Source: Oscillospiraceae bacterium | GTDB taxonomy: Bacteria; Bacillota_A; Clostridia; Oscillospirales; Ruminococcaceae | Reading direction: 5' to 3' | Length of the DNA stretch: 5,220 nt | Assembly: GCA_018109965.1 (NCBI GenBank) | Contig: JAGBFE010000253.1 | Location: forward strand, 1-5,220 | Shown here: one piece after another, positions 1 to 5,220 of the stretch | Layout: every line of letters starts with the position of its first letter | Numbering within the stretch: position 1 is the first letter of the stretch | The notes under the pieces: generated by a model | Told to the model about the DNA's origin: nothing | The model's database searches: none | What the model saw: the letters and a program-made list of their open reading frames with translations, nothing else | Translations under genes and position numbers: made by a program

Positions 1-620
1 ATAAGAATTGGCACAAGTGCTTTTACCCTGTCGGTAAAACTGCCTGAGTCCAGCATTGCACCGCGGGATTTCTGTGCAGACATAATTTTGTCGGTTTCCT
101 CGATAAGTGTTGGGATAAAACGCAGTGCAATTGTCATCATCATTGCCATTTCGTGCACTGGGAATTTAACTGCATTGAGAGGCTTCATCAGTCTTTCGAT
201 GCCGTCAGTAAGCTCAATCGGGCTTGTTGTGTAGGTAAGCAGTGATGTGCCGCAGATAAGGCAGACAATGCGCACCACCATAACAATACAGAACAGTATG
301 CCCTCGATGTACACCTTGATTTTCCATATCTGGAAAAGAGGTGCACCGTCACCTGTGATAAAAAACAGGTTGAGGATAACGGTGAACAGAATGATTGGCA
401 AAATAGGCTTCAAACTCTTTTTGAGCAGCTTGAGCGGAATTTTTGCCACGCCGTAGAGGATAAAGATCAATGCTCCGCTGAGCACAAGGCCTGCAACGTT
501 GGTGCTTAAAAACAAAAACACAACGTATGCAATTGTAACAAGTATTTTTATTCTTGGGTCAAGGCGGTGAACAGGGCTGTTTCCCGGAAAATGCTGACCG
601 ATTGTGATATCTTTAAGCAT
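1..620 (-). CDS. ecfT: ECF transporter transmembrane component EcfT (partial, C-terminus off window)
   Basis: EcfT is the membrane scaffold of energy-coupling factor importers. It joins the two ATPases to an exchangeable substrate-binding S component in the cytoplasmic membrane. From ATG at 620 I read 206 codons open to the window edge. The N-terminus has the family signature GQHFPGNSPVHRLDPRIK (about residues 8-25). Hydrophobic segments follow at about 26-57, 72-89 and 106-129, then the stretch TTSPIELTDGIERLMKPL (131-148) and a cytoplasmic helical region, HEMAMMMTIALRFIP into AQKSRG (156-187). That last motif is the first ATPase-coupling motif, normally Ala-Arg-Gly and here Ser-Arg-Gly (185-187). 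The family is usually about 265 residues, so the second coupling motif and last membrane segment lie beyond position 1. The start overlaps the end of ecfA2 by 8 bp and has a strong ribosome binding site. Identity is firm; the cargo is not inferable. Confidence 0.95.
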   Translation of the reverse strand, partial: MLKDITIGQHFPGNSPVHRLDPRIKILVTIAYVVFLFLSTNVAGLVLSGALIFILYGVAKIPLKLLKKSLKPILPIILFTVILNLFFITGDGAPLFQIWKIKVYIEGILFCIVMVVRIVCLICGTSLLTYTTSPIELTDGIERLMKPLNAVKFPVHEMAMMMTIALRFIPTLIEETDKIMSAQKSRGAMLDSGSFTDRVKALVPIL

Positions 621-1485
621 TGTGTTCACCTCCGTTTTTGTTTTTATATTTTATAAGGGTTTTAAGAGCATATGGGATGGTGTAAACATCGGTGTCAATA
701 TCAAGGCCCATTTCCTTTAACTTGAGAAAAACCTTTGTGATATCAGGGATGCCAAGGCCCATCTGTGACAAGGTTTCGGCATCCTGGAAAATTTCTTCAG
801 TTGCCGCATATTTATAAACCCTGCCCTGCTCCATAACCAGCACCTTGTCGGCATAGTTTGCAATGTCTTCCATTGAGTGGGAAACAAGCACAACTGTGCC
901 GCCTGTCTGCTGATGATAGTTTTTAACCTGTGTAAGGATCTGTTCCCTGCCTTCAGGGTCAAGACCTGCACAAGGCTCGTCCAGCACCAGCACTCGTGGC
1001 TGCATTGCAATGATACCCGCAATTGCCACGCGGCGCTTCTGACCGCCTGAAAGGTCAAAAGGTGAGCCTTCCAGTGCAGATTCAGGGATGCCTACAAATT
1101 TTGCAGCCATTTTTACCCTTTTGTCTATTTCTTCATCATCCAGTCCCATATTTTTAGGGCCGAATGCTATATCTTTGTAGATTGTTTCTTCAAAAAGCTG
1201 ATATTCCGGATACTGAAAAACAAGGCCCACGTTAAAGCGCACATCACGGATGTTTGGGTAATCTGTCCAGATGTTTTTGCCGTCAAGATACACCGCCCCC
1301 TCCTGTGGCTTTGTAAGGCCGTTAAGGTGGCTGATAAGTGTGCTTTTGCCGCAGCCTGTGTGGCCGATAACGCCCACAAAGGTGCCTTCTTCAATTTCCA
1401 GATTTACATTGTCCAATGCCTTTGTTGCCCCAGGCATACCCTGATTGTAGGTATAGGACAGATTTTCTATTTTTAAAATTGACAT
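613..1485 (-). CDS. ecfA2: ECF transporter ATPase EcfA2
   Basis: This is one of the two ATP-hydrolysing subunits of the ECF module. It pairs with EcfA1 on the cytoplasmic face of EcfT. The 290-residue protein is full length and has every ABC ATPase motif: Walker A GHTGCGKST (41-49), Q-loop Gln91 in VFQYPEYQLFEET, signature LSGGQ (145-149), Walker B VLVLDEP with catalytic Glu170, D-loop GLDP (174-177) and switch His203 in SHSMED. The VFQYPEYQLFEET form is typical of EcfA2 rather than EcfA1. The residue after LDEP is Cys172, where Thr is common. The C-terminal tail beyond about 240 is the domain ECF ATPases use for dimer contacts (family knowledge). The start ATG at 1485 lies 8 bp after the ecfA1 stop, with two tandem AGGAT motifs upstream, one 5 nt from the ATG. 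The last codons hold the ecfT ribosome binding site. Confidence 0.96.
   Translation of the reverse strand: MSILKIENLSYTYNQGMPGATKALDNVNLEIEEGTFVGVIGHTGCGKSTLISHLNGLTKPQEGAVYLDGKNIWTDYPNIRDVRFNVGLVFQYPEYQLFEETIYKDIAFGPKNMGLDDEEIDKRVKMAAKFVGIPESALEGSPFDLSGGQKRRVAIAGIIAMQPRVLVLDEPCAGLDPEGREQILTQVKNYHQQTGGTVVLVSHSMEDIANYADKVLVMEQGRVYKYAATEEIFQDAETLSQMGLGIPDITKVFLKLKEMGLDIDTDVYTIPYALKTLIKYKNKNGGEHNA
627..633 (-). promoter_or_regulatory. Ribosome binding site of ecfT, inside ecfA2
   Basis: On the minus strand GGAGGTG lies 6 nt before the ecfT ATG (620-618). It falls within the last codons of ecfA2 and encodes Gly-Gly-Glu. It supports ATG 620 as the ecfT start and, with the 8-bp gene overlap, points to translational coupling. 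Confidence 0.85.
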
Positions 1486-1490
1486 AATTT

Positions 1491-1502
1491 ATCCTATCCT
1501 TT
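1491..1502 (-). promoter_or_regulatory. Tandem AGGAT ribosome binding sites of ecfA2
   Basis: The minus strand reads AAAGGATAGGAT then AAATT then ATG (1485). The proximal AGGAT is 5 nt and the distal AAAGGAT 10 nt from the start. Both overlap the end of ecfA1, including its TAG stop (1496-1494), so a ribosome ending on ecfA1 finishes on the ecfA2 initiation site. Neither is a full consensus. Confidence 0.6.
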
Positions 1503-2321
1503 CAAAAAATCGTAGAGCTGCTGTGCACATTCGTCAATGGATATAGCTTCTGTGGAGAGATTGTAACCTAATTTGGAAAGCTCATATGCAATTTCGCTGG
1601 TCTGAGGCACGTCAAGGGAAAGGCTTTTTACAAGTTCCACCTGTGAGAATATTTCTTTTGGTGTACCTTCCTTTACCACATTGCCGTTGCTCATAACCAC
1701 AATGCGGTCAGCCTGTGCGGCCTCGTCCATATAATGTGTGATAAGAATAACTGTAATGCCGTATTCCTTGTTTAAGCTTTTTATGGTTTTAAGAACCTTG
1801 CGTCTGCCTTCCGGGTCAAGCATAGCGGTAGGTTCGTCCAGAACAATATAGTCCGGGCGCATTGCAATGATGCCTGCAATGGCAACACGCTGTTTCTGAC
1901 CGCCGGAAAGATGGTGAGGTGCTTTGTCCTTAAACTTGTAAACACCTGTTTTTTCCATTGCTTCATCAATACGGCGGCGGATTTCACCTGGTTCCACCCC
2001 CATATTTTCCAGTGCAAAAGCAACGTCTTCTTCAACTATTGTGGCAACAATCTGGTTGTCAGGGTTCTGGAACACCATGCCAACCTTTTGTCTTATGTCA
2101 AAAAGCTTTTCGTCATCGGATGTGAGCATATCCTCCACCATTACCTCGCCTTTTTCCGGCAGTAAAATGGCGTTGAAATGCTTGGCAAGTGTGCTTTTGC
2201 CACAGCCGTTTGAACCCAGAACAGCAATAAACTCGCCTTTTTCTGCTGCAAAGTTTATGCCTTTCAAAGCTTTTTCCTTTTCATCACTGTATCCAAACCA
2301 AAGGTTTGTAGCTTTAATCAT
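1494..2321 (-). CDS. ecfA1: ECF transporter ATPase EcfA1
   Basis: This is the partner ATPase of EcfA2 in the shared module that powers ECF vitamin and micronutrient uptake. It has 275 residues, normal for the family. Motifs in order are Walker A GSNGCGKST (36-44), Q-loop Gln85 in VFQNPDNQ (84-90), signature LSGGQ (138-142), Walker B YIVLDEP with catalytic Glu163, D-loop MLDP (167-170) and switch His196 in ITHYMDE. VFQNPDNQ together with first place in an A1-A2-T order supports the EcfA1 assignment. All residues needed for ATP hydrolysis are present. ATG 2321 is preceded by AAGGAG with a rather long 12-nt spacer; the TTG at 2331 is out of frame, so no better start is seen. The gene lies 60 bp after the methyltransferase stop and 8 bp before ecfA2, so it heads a tight ecfA1-ecfA2-ecfT unit. 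Confidence 0.96.
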   Translation of the reverse strand: MIKATNLWFGYSDEKEKALKGINFAAEKGEFIAVLGSNGCGKSTLAKHFNAILLPEKGEVMVEDMLTSDDEKLFDIRQKVGMVFQNPDNQIVATIVEEDVAFALENMGVEPGEIRRRIDEAMEKTGVYKFKDKAPHHLSGGQKQRVAIAGIIAMRPDYIVLDEPTAMLDPEGRRKVLKTIKSLNKEYGITVILITHYMDEAAQADRIVVMSNGNVVKEGTPKEIFSQVELVKSLSLDVPQTSEIAYELSKLGYNLSTEAISIDECAQQLYDFLKG

Positions 2322-2381
2322 CTCTGTACAATTCTCCTTATATATTTACAGGTTACAGCTTTAGCTGTTTAAAGTCTGTAC
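2322..2381 (-). other. Methyltransferase-ecfA1 spacer
   Basis: This 60-bp A+T-rich spacer carries the ecfA1 ribosome binding site and a small inverted repeat, ACAGC with loop TTTA and GCTGT (2355-2368). The stem is only 5 bp and no T run follows on the minus strand, so it is not a convincing terminator. TCTGTAC occurs at both ends (2323-2329 and 2375-2381, plus strand). I see no clear -35/-10 pair. Read-through from the methyltransferase into the ecf genes is therefore plausible but unproven. Confidence 0.4.
2334..2339 (-). promoter_or_regulatory. Ribosome binding site of ecfA1
   Basis: AAGGAG on the minus strand, 12 nt before ATG 2321. The core is consensus but the spacing is longer than the 5-9 nt seen at ecfT and glmM in this window, which may lower initiation. 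It decides the start, as no other in-frame start lies close. Confidence 0.7.
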
Positions 2382-3248
2382 CTATCCTTTTTTCCAGAAT
2401 GCTGTTGAACCGCAGGCAAGGGCACTGCCTGTTGCCTGCACGGTGAGACCGATTTCATCAGCGGTAACAACACCGCCGTATTTTTTCTTTACAAGTGCAT
2501 TGAGCATATATTCCATACTGCTTGGGGAAACACCTGTTGTGTAGCTGTTTACTGCCACAAACAGCGGGTCATCGCTGAGCAGCTGTGCACAAAGCTCCAT
2601 AAGCTGATAGATATTGTCTTCCAGCTTCCACACTTCGCCGTTAGGGCCTCTGCCGTAGCTTGGCGGGTCCATAATAATACCGTCATATTTGTTGCCGCGG
2701 CGGATTTCGCGCTGAACAAACTTGATGCAGTCATCCACAATCCAGCGGATTGGATAATCACCCATACCTGACAGCTGTGCGTTTTCTCTCGCCCACTGCA
2801 CCATACCTTTTGATGCATCAACGTGGCACACCTTTGCACCTGCTTTTGCACATGCAAGGGTTGCACCGCCTGTGTAGCTGAAAAGGTTGAGCACGTTTAT
2901 CTGTCGGTCTTCCTTTTCAATCAGGCGTTTGTATTCATCCCAGTTGGTTGCCTGTTCAGGGAACAGACCTGTATGCTTGAAACCTGTAGGTGACACTTTG
3001 AATTTTAAATCTTCGTAATTTATTGTCCACTGCTGTGCAAAGCTTTTTTTGTATTCCCACTGTCCGCCGCCTGCTGAAGAACGGTGATAAACAGCGTGGG
3101 CTTTGTTCCACAGCGGGCTCTGCTGCGGCAATTTCCACACAACCTGCGGGTCAGGTCTCACAAGGATAACACCGCCCCAGCTTTCAAGGCGAAAGCCGTC
3201 AGTTGCATCGATAAGTGTGTAGTCCTGCCATTTATTGTCTGCTCTCAT
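2382..3248 (-). CDS. Class I SAM-dependent methyltransferase, RlmI/RlmK-like, probable RNA methyltransferase
   Basis: This cytoplasmic methyltransferase resembles the COG1092/Methyltrans_SAM group that includes the 23S rRNA enzymes RlmI and RlmK. In the 288-residue protein, about 1-90 resembles the small beta domain preceding the catalytic fold in that group and leads into KHTGLFPEQATNW (91-103). The Rossmann fold has motif I VLNLFSYTGGATLACAKAGA (119-138), the acidic ribose-binding Asp144 in HVDASKGMVQWARENA, Asp172-Asp173 near the adenine-binding position, and motif IV DPPSYGRG (194-201). RlmI has an N-terminal PUA domain; this protein does not. It also has no Cys in motif IV or in the motif VI region AVNSYTTGV (232-240), where m5C enzymes carry catalytic cysteines. 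The product could therefore be m7G or another mark, and I give no symbol. ATG 3248 is the first start after an upstream in-frame TGA; it lacks an adjacent Shine-Dalgarno and has a strong hairpin just upstream. Confidence 0.85.
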   Translation of the reverse strand: MRADNKWQDYTLIDATDGFRLESWGGVILVRPDPQVVWKLPQQSPLWNKAHAVYHRSSAGGGQWEYKKSFAQQWTINYEDLKFKVSPTGFKHTGLFPEQATNWDEYKRLIEKEDRQINVLNLFSYTGGATLACAKAGAKVCHVDASKGMVQWARENAQLSGMGDYPIRWIVDDCIKFVQREIRRGNKYDGIIMDPPSYGRGPNGEVWKLEDNIYQLMELCAQLLSDDPLFVAVNSYTTGVSPSSMEYMLNALVKKKYGGVVTADEIGLTVQATGSALACGSTAFWKKG

Positions 3249-3256
3249 ATACTTTA

Positions 3257-3280
3257 CAGGGCGGCAGTAGTGCCGCCTTG
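3257..3280 (-). promoter_or_regulatory. GC-rich hairpin between AAAGG and the methyltransferase start
   Basis: A perfect 7-bp inverted repeat, GGCGGCA and TGCCGCC around a 4-nt loop (3260-3277), extends past one mismatch by two more pairs to 3257-3280. On the minus strand it is followed by TAAAGTAT and then ATG, with no T run, so it is a poor intrinsic terminator in that direction. AAAGG (3285-3281) lies directly 5' of it. If the hairpin folds, AAAGG is 8 nt from the ATG. Possible roles are a structured initiation region for the methyltransferase, or 3' end protection or weak termination for the glmM transcript. The structure is plain; the role is inference. Confidence 0.6.
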
Positions 3281-3286
3281 CCTTTC

Positions 3287-3292
3287 ATTATA
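3287..3292 (-). promoter_or_regulatory. Possible -10 element (TATAAT) before the methyltransferase
   Basis: A perfect TATAAT on the minus strand lies in the A-rich spacer after glmM. At 17-bp spacing the -35 position reads ATAAAA, which is not consensus, so this is weak and could be chance in A+T-rich DNA. If active, the start of transcription would fall near 3280, right at the base of the hairpin. Confidence 0.25.
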
Positions 3293-3328
3293 TTTGTTTT
3301 AAGTGTTGTTTTTATGTTTTATAAGAAA

Positions 3329-4693
3329 TTATGCGCCGATTGTTGCAAGTCTTTCCTTGATTTTATCAACAATGTCGTTTGCAACAGCTGTGATTTTTTC
3401 AAGATTTTCGCCTTCAACCATAACACGGATAAGCGGCTCTGTGCCGGAAAGACGTACAAGCACACGTCCCAGTCCCATAAGCTGCTGCTGTTTTGCTTCG
3501 ATAAAGCCTTCGATATATTCATCTGTTTTGTAGAAAGCTTTGCCTTCTGCTGTTGTTTTAACGTTGATAAGCACCTGTGGATATTTGGAGAAGCAGCCGT
3601 TGAAGTCGCTGACTTTTTTGTCTGATTCCTTTGCAAAATTGTTGAGCAGTGCAACTGCTGTCAATTCACCGTCACCTGTTGTTGCATAGTCTGTAAGGAT
3701 AACGTGACCGGACTGTTCACCGCCGATGTTGTAACCTTTTGCAAGCATTTCTTCCAGAACATATCTGTCGCCAACTGCTGTTGTTGCTGTTGCAATGCCG
3801 CGTTTTTCCATATGCTTCATAAAACCAAGGTTGGACATAACTGTAACAACTGCTGTGTCCTTTGCAAGCTTGCCTGCAGCTTTCATGCGTGTTGCAAGGA
3901 TTGCAATGATTTTGTCGCCGTCAATTTCTTCGCCGTTTTCGTCCACTGCAAGACATCTGTCAGCATCGCCGTCAAAAGCAATACCACAGTCAAAGCCGTG
4001 TTCTTTAACATATGCTGCAAGTTTGTCAAGATGTGTGGAACCGCAGCCTGCATTGATGTTTGTGCCGTCAGGTTCTGCACCGATAAATGTTGCCTGAACG
4101 CCAAGTTCTGTAAACAGCATTGGTGCTGTAACACTGGATGCACCGTTTGCACAGTCAAATACAACTTTAAGACCGCTGAAGTCAGCTTCGCAGGCTTCTT
4201 TAAGGTGGTCAACATAGTCTCTTGCTGCTGTGTCGATTGTTGCAACTGTGCCCATTGCACCGCCTGTTACATTAACAATTTTTTCCGGTGTGTCAAGGAT
4301 GAGTGCTTCGATTTCGTTTTCGATTTCGTCAGCAAGCTTGTAGCCTTCACCGTTGAAGATTTTGATACCGTTGAATTCCATAGGGTTGTGGCTTGCAGAG
4401 ATAACAACACCTGCATCACAGCCGTATTTTTTTACAAGATAAGCAATTGCAGGTGTAGGAACAACACCACAGAGTTTTACGTCTGCACCAACACTGCAAA
4501 GGCCTGCACACAATGCACTTTCCAGCATATCACCGGAAATACGTGTGTCCTTGCCGATAAGCACTGTTGCTTTTTTATTTGTGTGTTTTGTAAGCACCAT
4601 TGCTGCTGCGCGGCCGATGTTGATTGCAAGTTCAGGTGTGAGTTCGCTGCCTGCAACACCTCTTACGCCGTCTGTACCAAATAATCTTGCCAT
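3329..4693 (-). CDS. glmM: Phosphoglucosamine mutase GlmM
   Basis: GlmM converts glucosamine-6-phosphate to glucosamine-1-phosphate in the cytoplasm, the step before GlmU makes UDP-GlcNAc for peptidoglycan and other envelope polymers. The 454-residue protein is full length and begins with the family-typical MARLFGTDGVRG. It shows the active-site phosphoserine loop ISASHNP (Ser101), the Mg2+-binding loop DGDADR (241-246), the sugar-binding loop GEQSGH (325-330) and the C-terminal phosphate-binding loop RLSGTEPLIRVMVEG (414-428). ATG 4693 follows AAAGGAGA by 7 nt, the best initiation site in the window. Codon choice is strongly biased: in the stretch I read, Ala is nearly always GCA, Thr ACA and Pro CCT, unlike the more mixed methyltransferase gene. 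That fits high expression. In Bacilli glmM often follows cdaA-cdaR, but here the upstream gene is ruvB. A 182-bp spacer suggests its own promoter. Confidence 0.98.
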   Translation of the reverse strand: MARLFGTDGVRGVAGSELTPELAINIGRAAAMVLTKHTNKKATVLIGKDTRISGDMLESALCAGLCSVGADVKLCGVVPTPAIAYLVKKYGCDAGVVISASHNPMEFNGIKIFNGEGYKLADEIENEIEALILDTPEKIVNVTGGAMGTVATIDTAARDYVDHLKEACEADFSGLKVVFDCANGASSVTAPMLFTELGVQATFIGAEPDGTNINAGCGSTHLDKLAAYVKEHGFDCGIAFDGDADRCLAVDENGEEIDGDKIIAILATRMKAAGKLAKDTAVVTVMSNLGFMKHMEKRGIATATTAVGDRYVLEEMLAKGYNIGGEQSGHVILTDYATTGDGELTAVALLNNFAKESDKKVSDFNGCFSKYPQVLINVKTTAEGKAFYKTDEYIEGFIEAKQQQLMGLGRVLVRLSGTEPLIRVMVEGENLEKITAVANDIVDKIKERLATIGA

Positions 4694-4875
4694 AGTAGTT
4701 TCTCCTTTATATTAAAAAGAATAATTTGTTTGTATATTGCAGAAAACTGATTTAAAAGCTTAAATGCTTTGTGACAATTTCCCTGTAACAGCAATATTAT
4801 ATTTGCTTTTTTTACTGTATTTGTTGCAAAAGTTTTAAATTTTGATTAACAAAACCAACTGTTCTGTCAGCCGCT
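4694..4875 (-). promoter_or_regulatory. ruvB-glmM spacer, probable glmM promoter region
   Basis: This is a very A+T-rich 182-bp gap without a believable ORF. Two minus-strand promoter candidates can be seen. One is a perfect TATAAT at 4801-4796, preceded by an A-rich tract but without a good -35 at 16-18 bp; TTGCAA is 22 bp away. The other is TTGTCA (4777-4772) followed after 16 bp by TTAAAT (4755-4750). Small inverted repeats include AAAGC/GCTTT around ATTTAA (4757-4772) and TTTTG/CAAAA around TTAAT just after ruvB. Neither is a strong terminator. I recognise no riboswitch; the glmS ribozyme belongs to glmS, and I see nothing like it here. Confidence 0.45.
4701..4708 (-). promoter_or_regulatory. 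Ribosome binding site of glmM
   Basis: AAAGGAGA on the minus strand, 7 nt before ATG 4693. It has near-consensus sequence and ideal spacing, and it fixes the glmM start. Confidence 0.85.
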
Positions 4876-5220
4876 TTAAATGTCATTCAAAGTCTGCTGA
4901 CCATTGAGAGCAGGGTTTGCAATACCAAGATGACTGTACGCCAGGTTGGTTACAATTCTGCCGCGGGGTGTGCGGGACAAAAAGCCTATCTGCATAAGAT
5001 ACGGCTCACACACATCTTCAAGCGTTACCGATTCTTCCCCGATTGCCGCTGCCAGTGTTTCCAGACCAACAGGACCGCCAGAGTACATTTTGATGATTGC
5101 ACTGAGCAGTGTGCGGTCAAGGGAGTCAAGACCAAGGTGGTCAATATCCATACGGACAAGAGCATCCTTTGCAATGGCTGCGTCAATTATGCCGTTGCCG
5201 CGCACCTGTGCAAAGTCACG
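4876..5220 (-). CDS. ruvB: Holliday junction branch migration helicase RuvB (C-terminal part only)
   Basis: RuvB is the AAA+ hexameric motor that works with RuvA to drive branch migration of Holliday junctions in recombinational repair. The window holds the last 114 codons of a protein usually about 330-350 residues long. The frame is open to the right edge and reads [10 protein letters not shown] there, so the true start is outside; the GTG codon at 5205 is an internal Val. Visible parts are the end of the small AAA+ domain ([21 protein letters not shown]), the linker [11 protein letters not shown], and the C-terminal winged helix, with [42 protein letters not shown] and AYSHLG. Those segments are diagnostic for RuvB. 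Walker A, Walker B and the arginine finger lie outside the window and cannot be judged. The short tail after AYSHLG ends in TLNDI. The stop TAA is at 4878-4876. Confidence 0.97.
   Translation of the reverse strand, partial: RDFAQVRGNGIIDAAIAKDALVRMDIDHLGLDSLDRTLLSAIIKMYSGGPVGLETLAAAIGEESVTLEDVCEPYLMQIGFLSRTPRGRIVTNLAYSHLGIANPALNGQQTLNDI

Noticed and set aside
247..456. Plus-strand 69-codon ORF opposite ecfT
   Set aside because: It lies fully antisense to ecfT, which has clear family signatures, and shows no ribosome binding site or recognisable domain.
2355..2368. Inverted repeat before ecfA1 as a terminator
   Set aside because: The stem is only 5 bp with a 4-nt loop and no T tract follows on the minus strand.
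3257..3280. The GC hairpin as a standard intrinsic terminator of glmM
   Set aside because: On the minus strand the stem is followed by CUGUAAAGUAU with no U run. The plus-strand side is more T-rich, but no plus-strand gene precedes it.
3232..3288. 18-codon leader ORF MKGKAALLPPCKVYESRQ spanning the hairpin before the methyltransferase
   Set aside because: It has no Shine-Dalgarno, has no run of a single amino acid that would suggest attenuation, and its ATG overlaps the TATAAT. Chance is the simpler explanation.
3770..3796. Short tandem repeat of TGCTGT/TTGCTG type inside glmM
   Set aside because: It is in-frame coding sequence for the Ala-Thr run ATATTAVG (300-308) written with GCA and ACA codons, not a separate repeat element.
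3704..4684. Plus-strand ORF of 326 codons opposite glmM as a real Cys-rich protein
   Set aside because: It is exactly antisense to an intact, well-conserved glmM, and its Cys content follows from the GCA/ACA codon bias on the other strand. It has no recognisable domain.
4845..4875. Possible terminator just after ruvB
   Set aside because: The only stems that form just after the stop are rich in G-U pairs (GGCUGAC with GUUGGUU) or short and A+T-only (TTTTG/CAAAA). Neither is convincing, though the T-rich stretch is suggestive.
5203..5205. GTG at 5205 as the start of a short protein
   Set aside because: The frame continues upstream as RDFAQV, typical RuvB sequence, to the window edge; the GTG is an internal Val codon.

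Overview
This window looks like an ordinary chromosomal stretch from a member of the Bacillota, most likely a gut-type Clostridia (Oscillospirales/Ruminococcaceae-like). The reasons are the Gram-positive-type Shine-Dalgarno sequences (AAGGAG, GGAGG), the A+T-rich spacers, moderate GC in genes, and a complete group II ECF ATPase pair. The lineage is an inference from gene content and style; no marker gene fixes the genus.

Everything credible is on the minus strand, so the transcription order is right to left. It runs ruvB (C-terminal third only, entering from the right edge), a 182-bp spacer, glmM, an 80-bp spacer, a class I SAM-dependent methyltransferase of the RlmI/RlmK type, a 60-bp spacer, ecfA1, an 8-bp spacer, ecfA2, an 8-bp overlap, and ecfT (running off the left edge). 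There is no gene-free stretch over 300 bp. I see no RNA gene, CRISPR array, mobile element or pseudogene, and no plus-strand gene I believe.

Functionally there are three blocks. RuvB is the Holliday-junction branch-migration motor. GlmM makes glucosamine-1-phosphate for peptidoglycan precursors. The methyltransferase probably acts on RNA, but its target cannot be read from the sequence. EcfA1-EcfA2-EcfT form the shared energising module of ECF vitamin/micronutrient importers; no substrate-binding S component is encoded here, so the cargo is unknown. The three ecf genes are tightly packed and look translationally coupled.

I did not find a new biological system. The most unusual local signal is a strong GC hairpin just upstream of the methyltransferase start. 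It separates a partial Shine-Dalgarno (AAAGG) from the ATG, so that folding would bring the two to normal spacing. Other points worth a check are the lack of a catalytic cysteine at the usual m5C positions in that methyltransferase, the Ser-Arg-Gly variant of the EcfT coupling motif, and the locations of glmM and the ecf genes away from their best-known neighbours.
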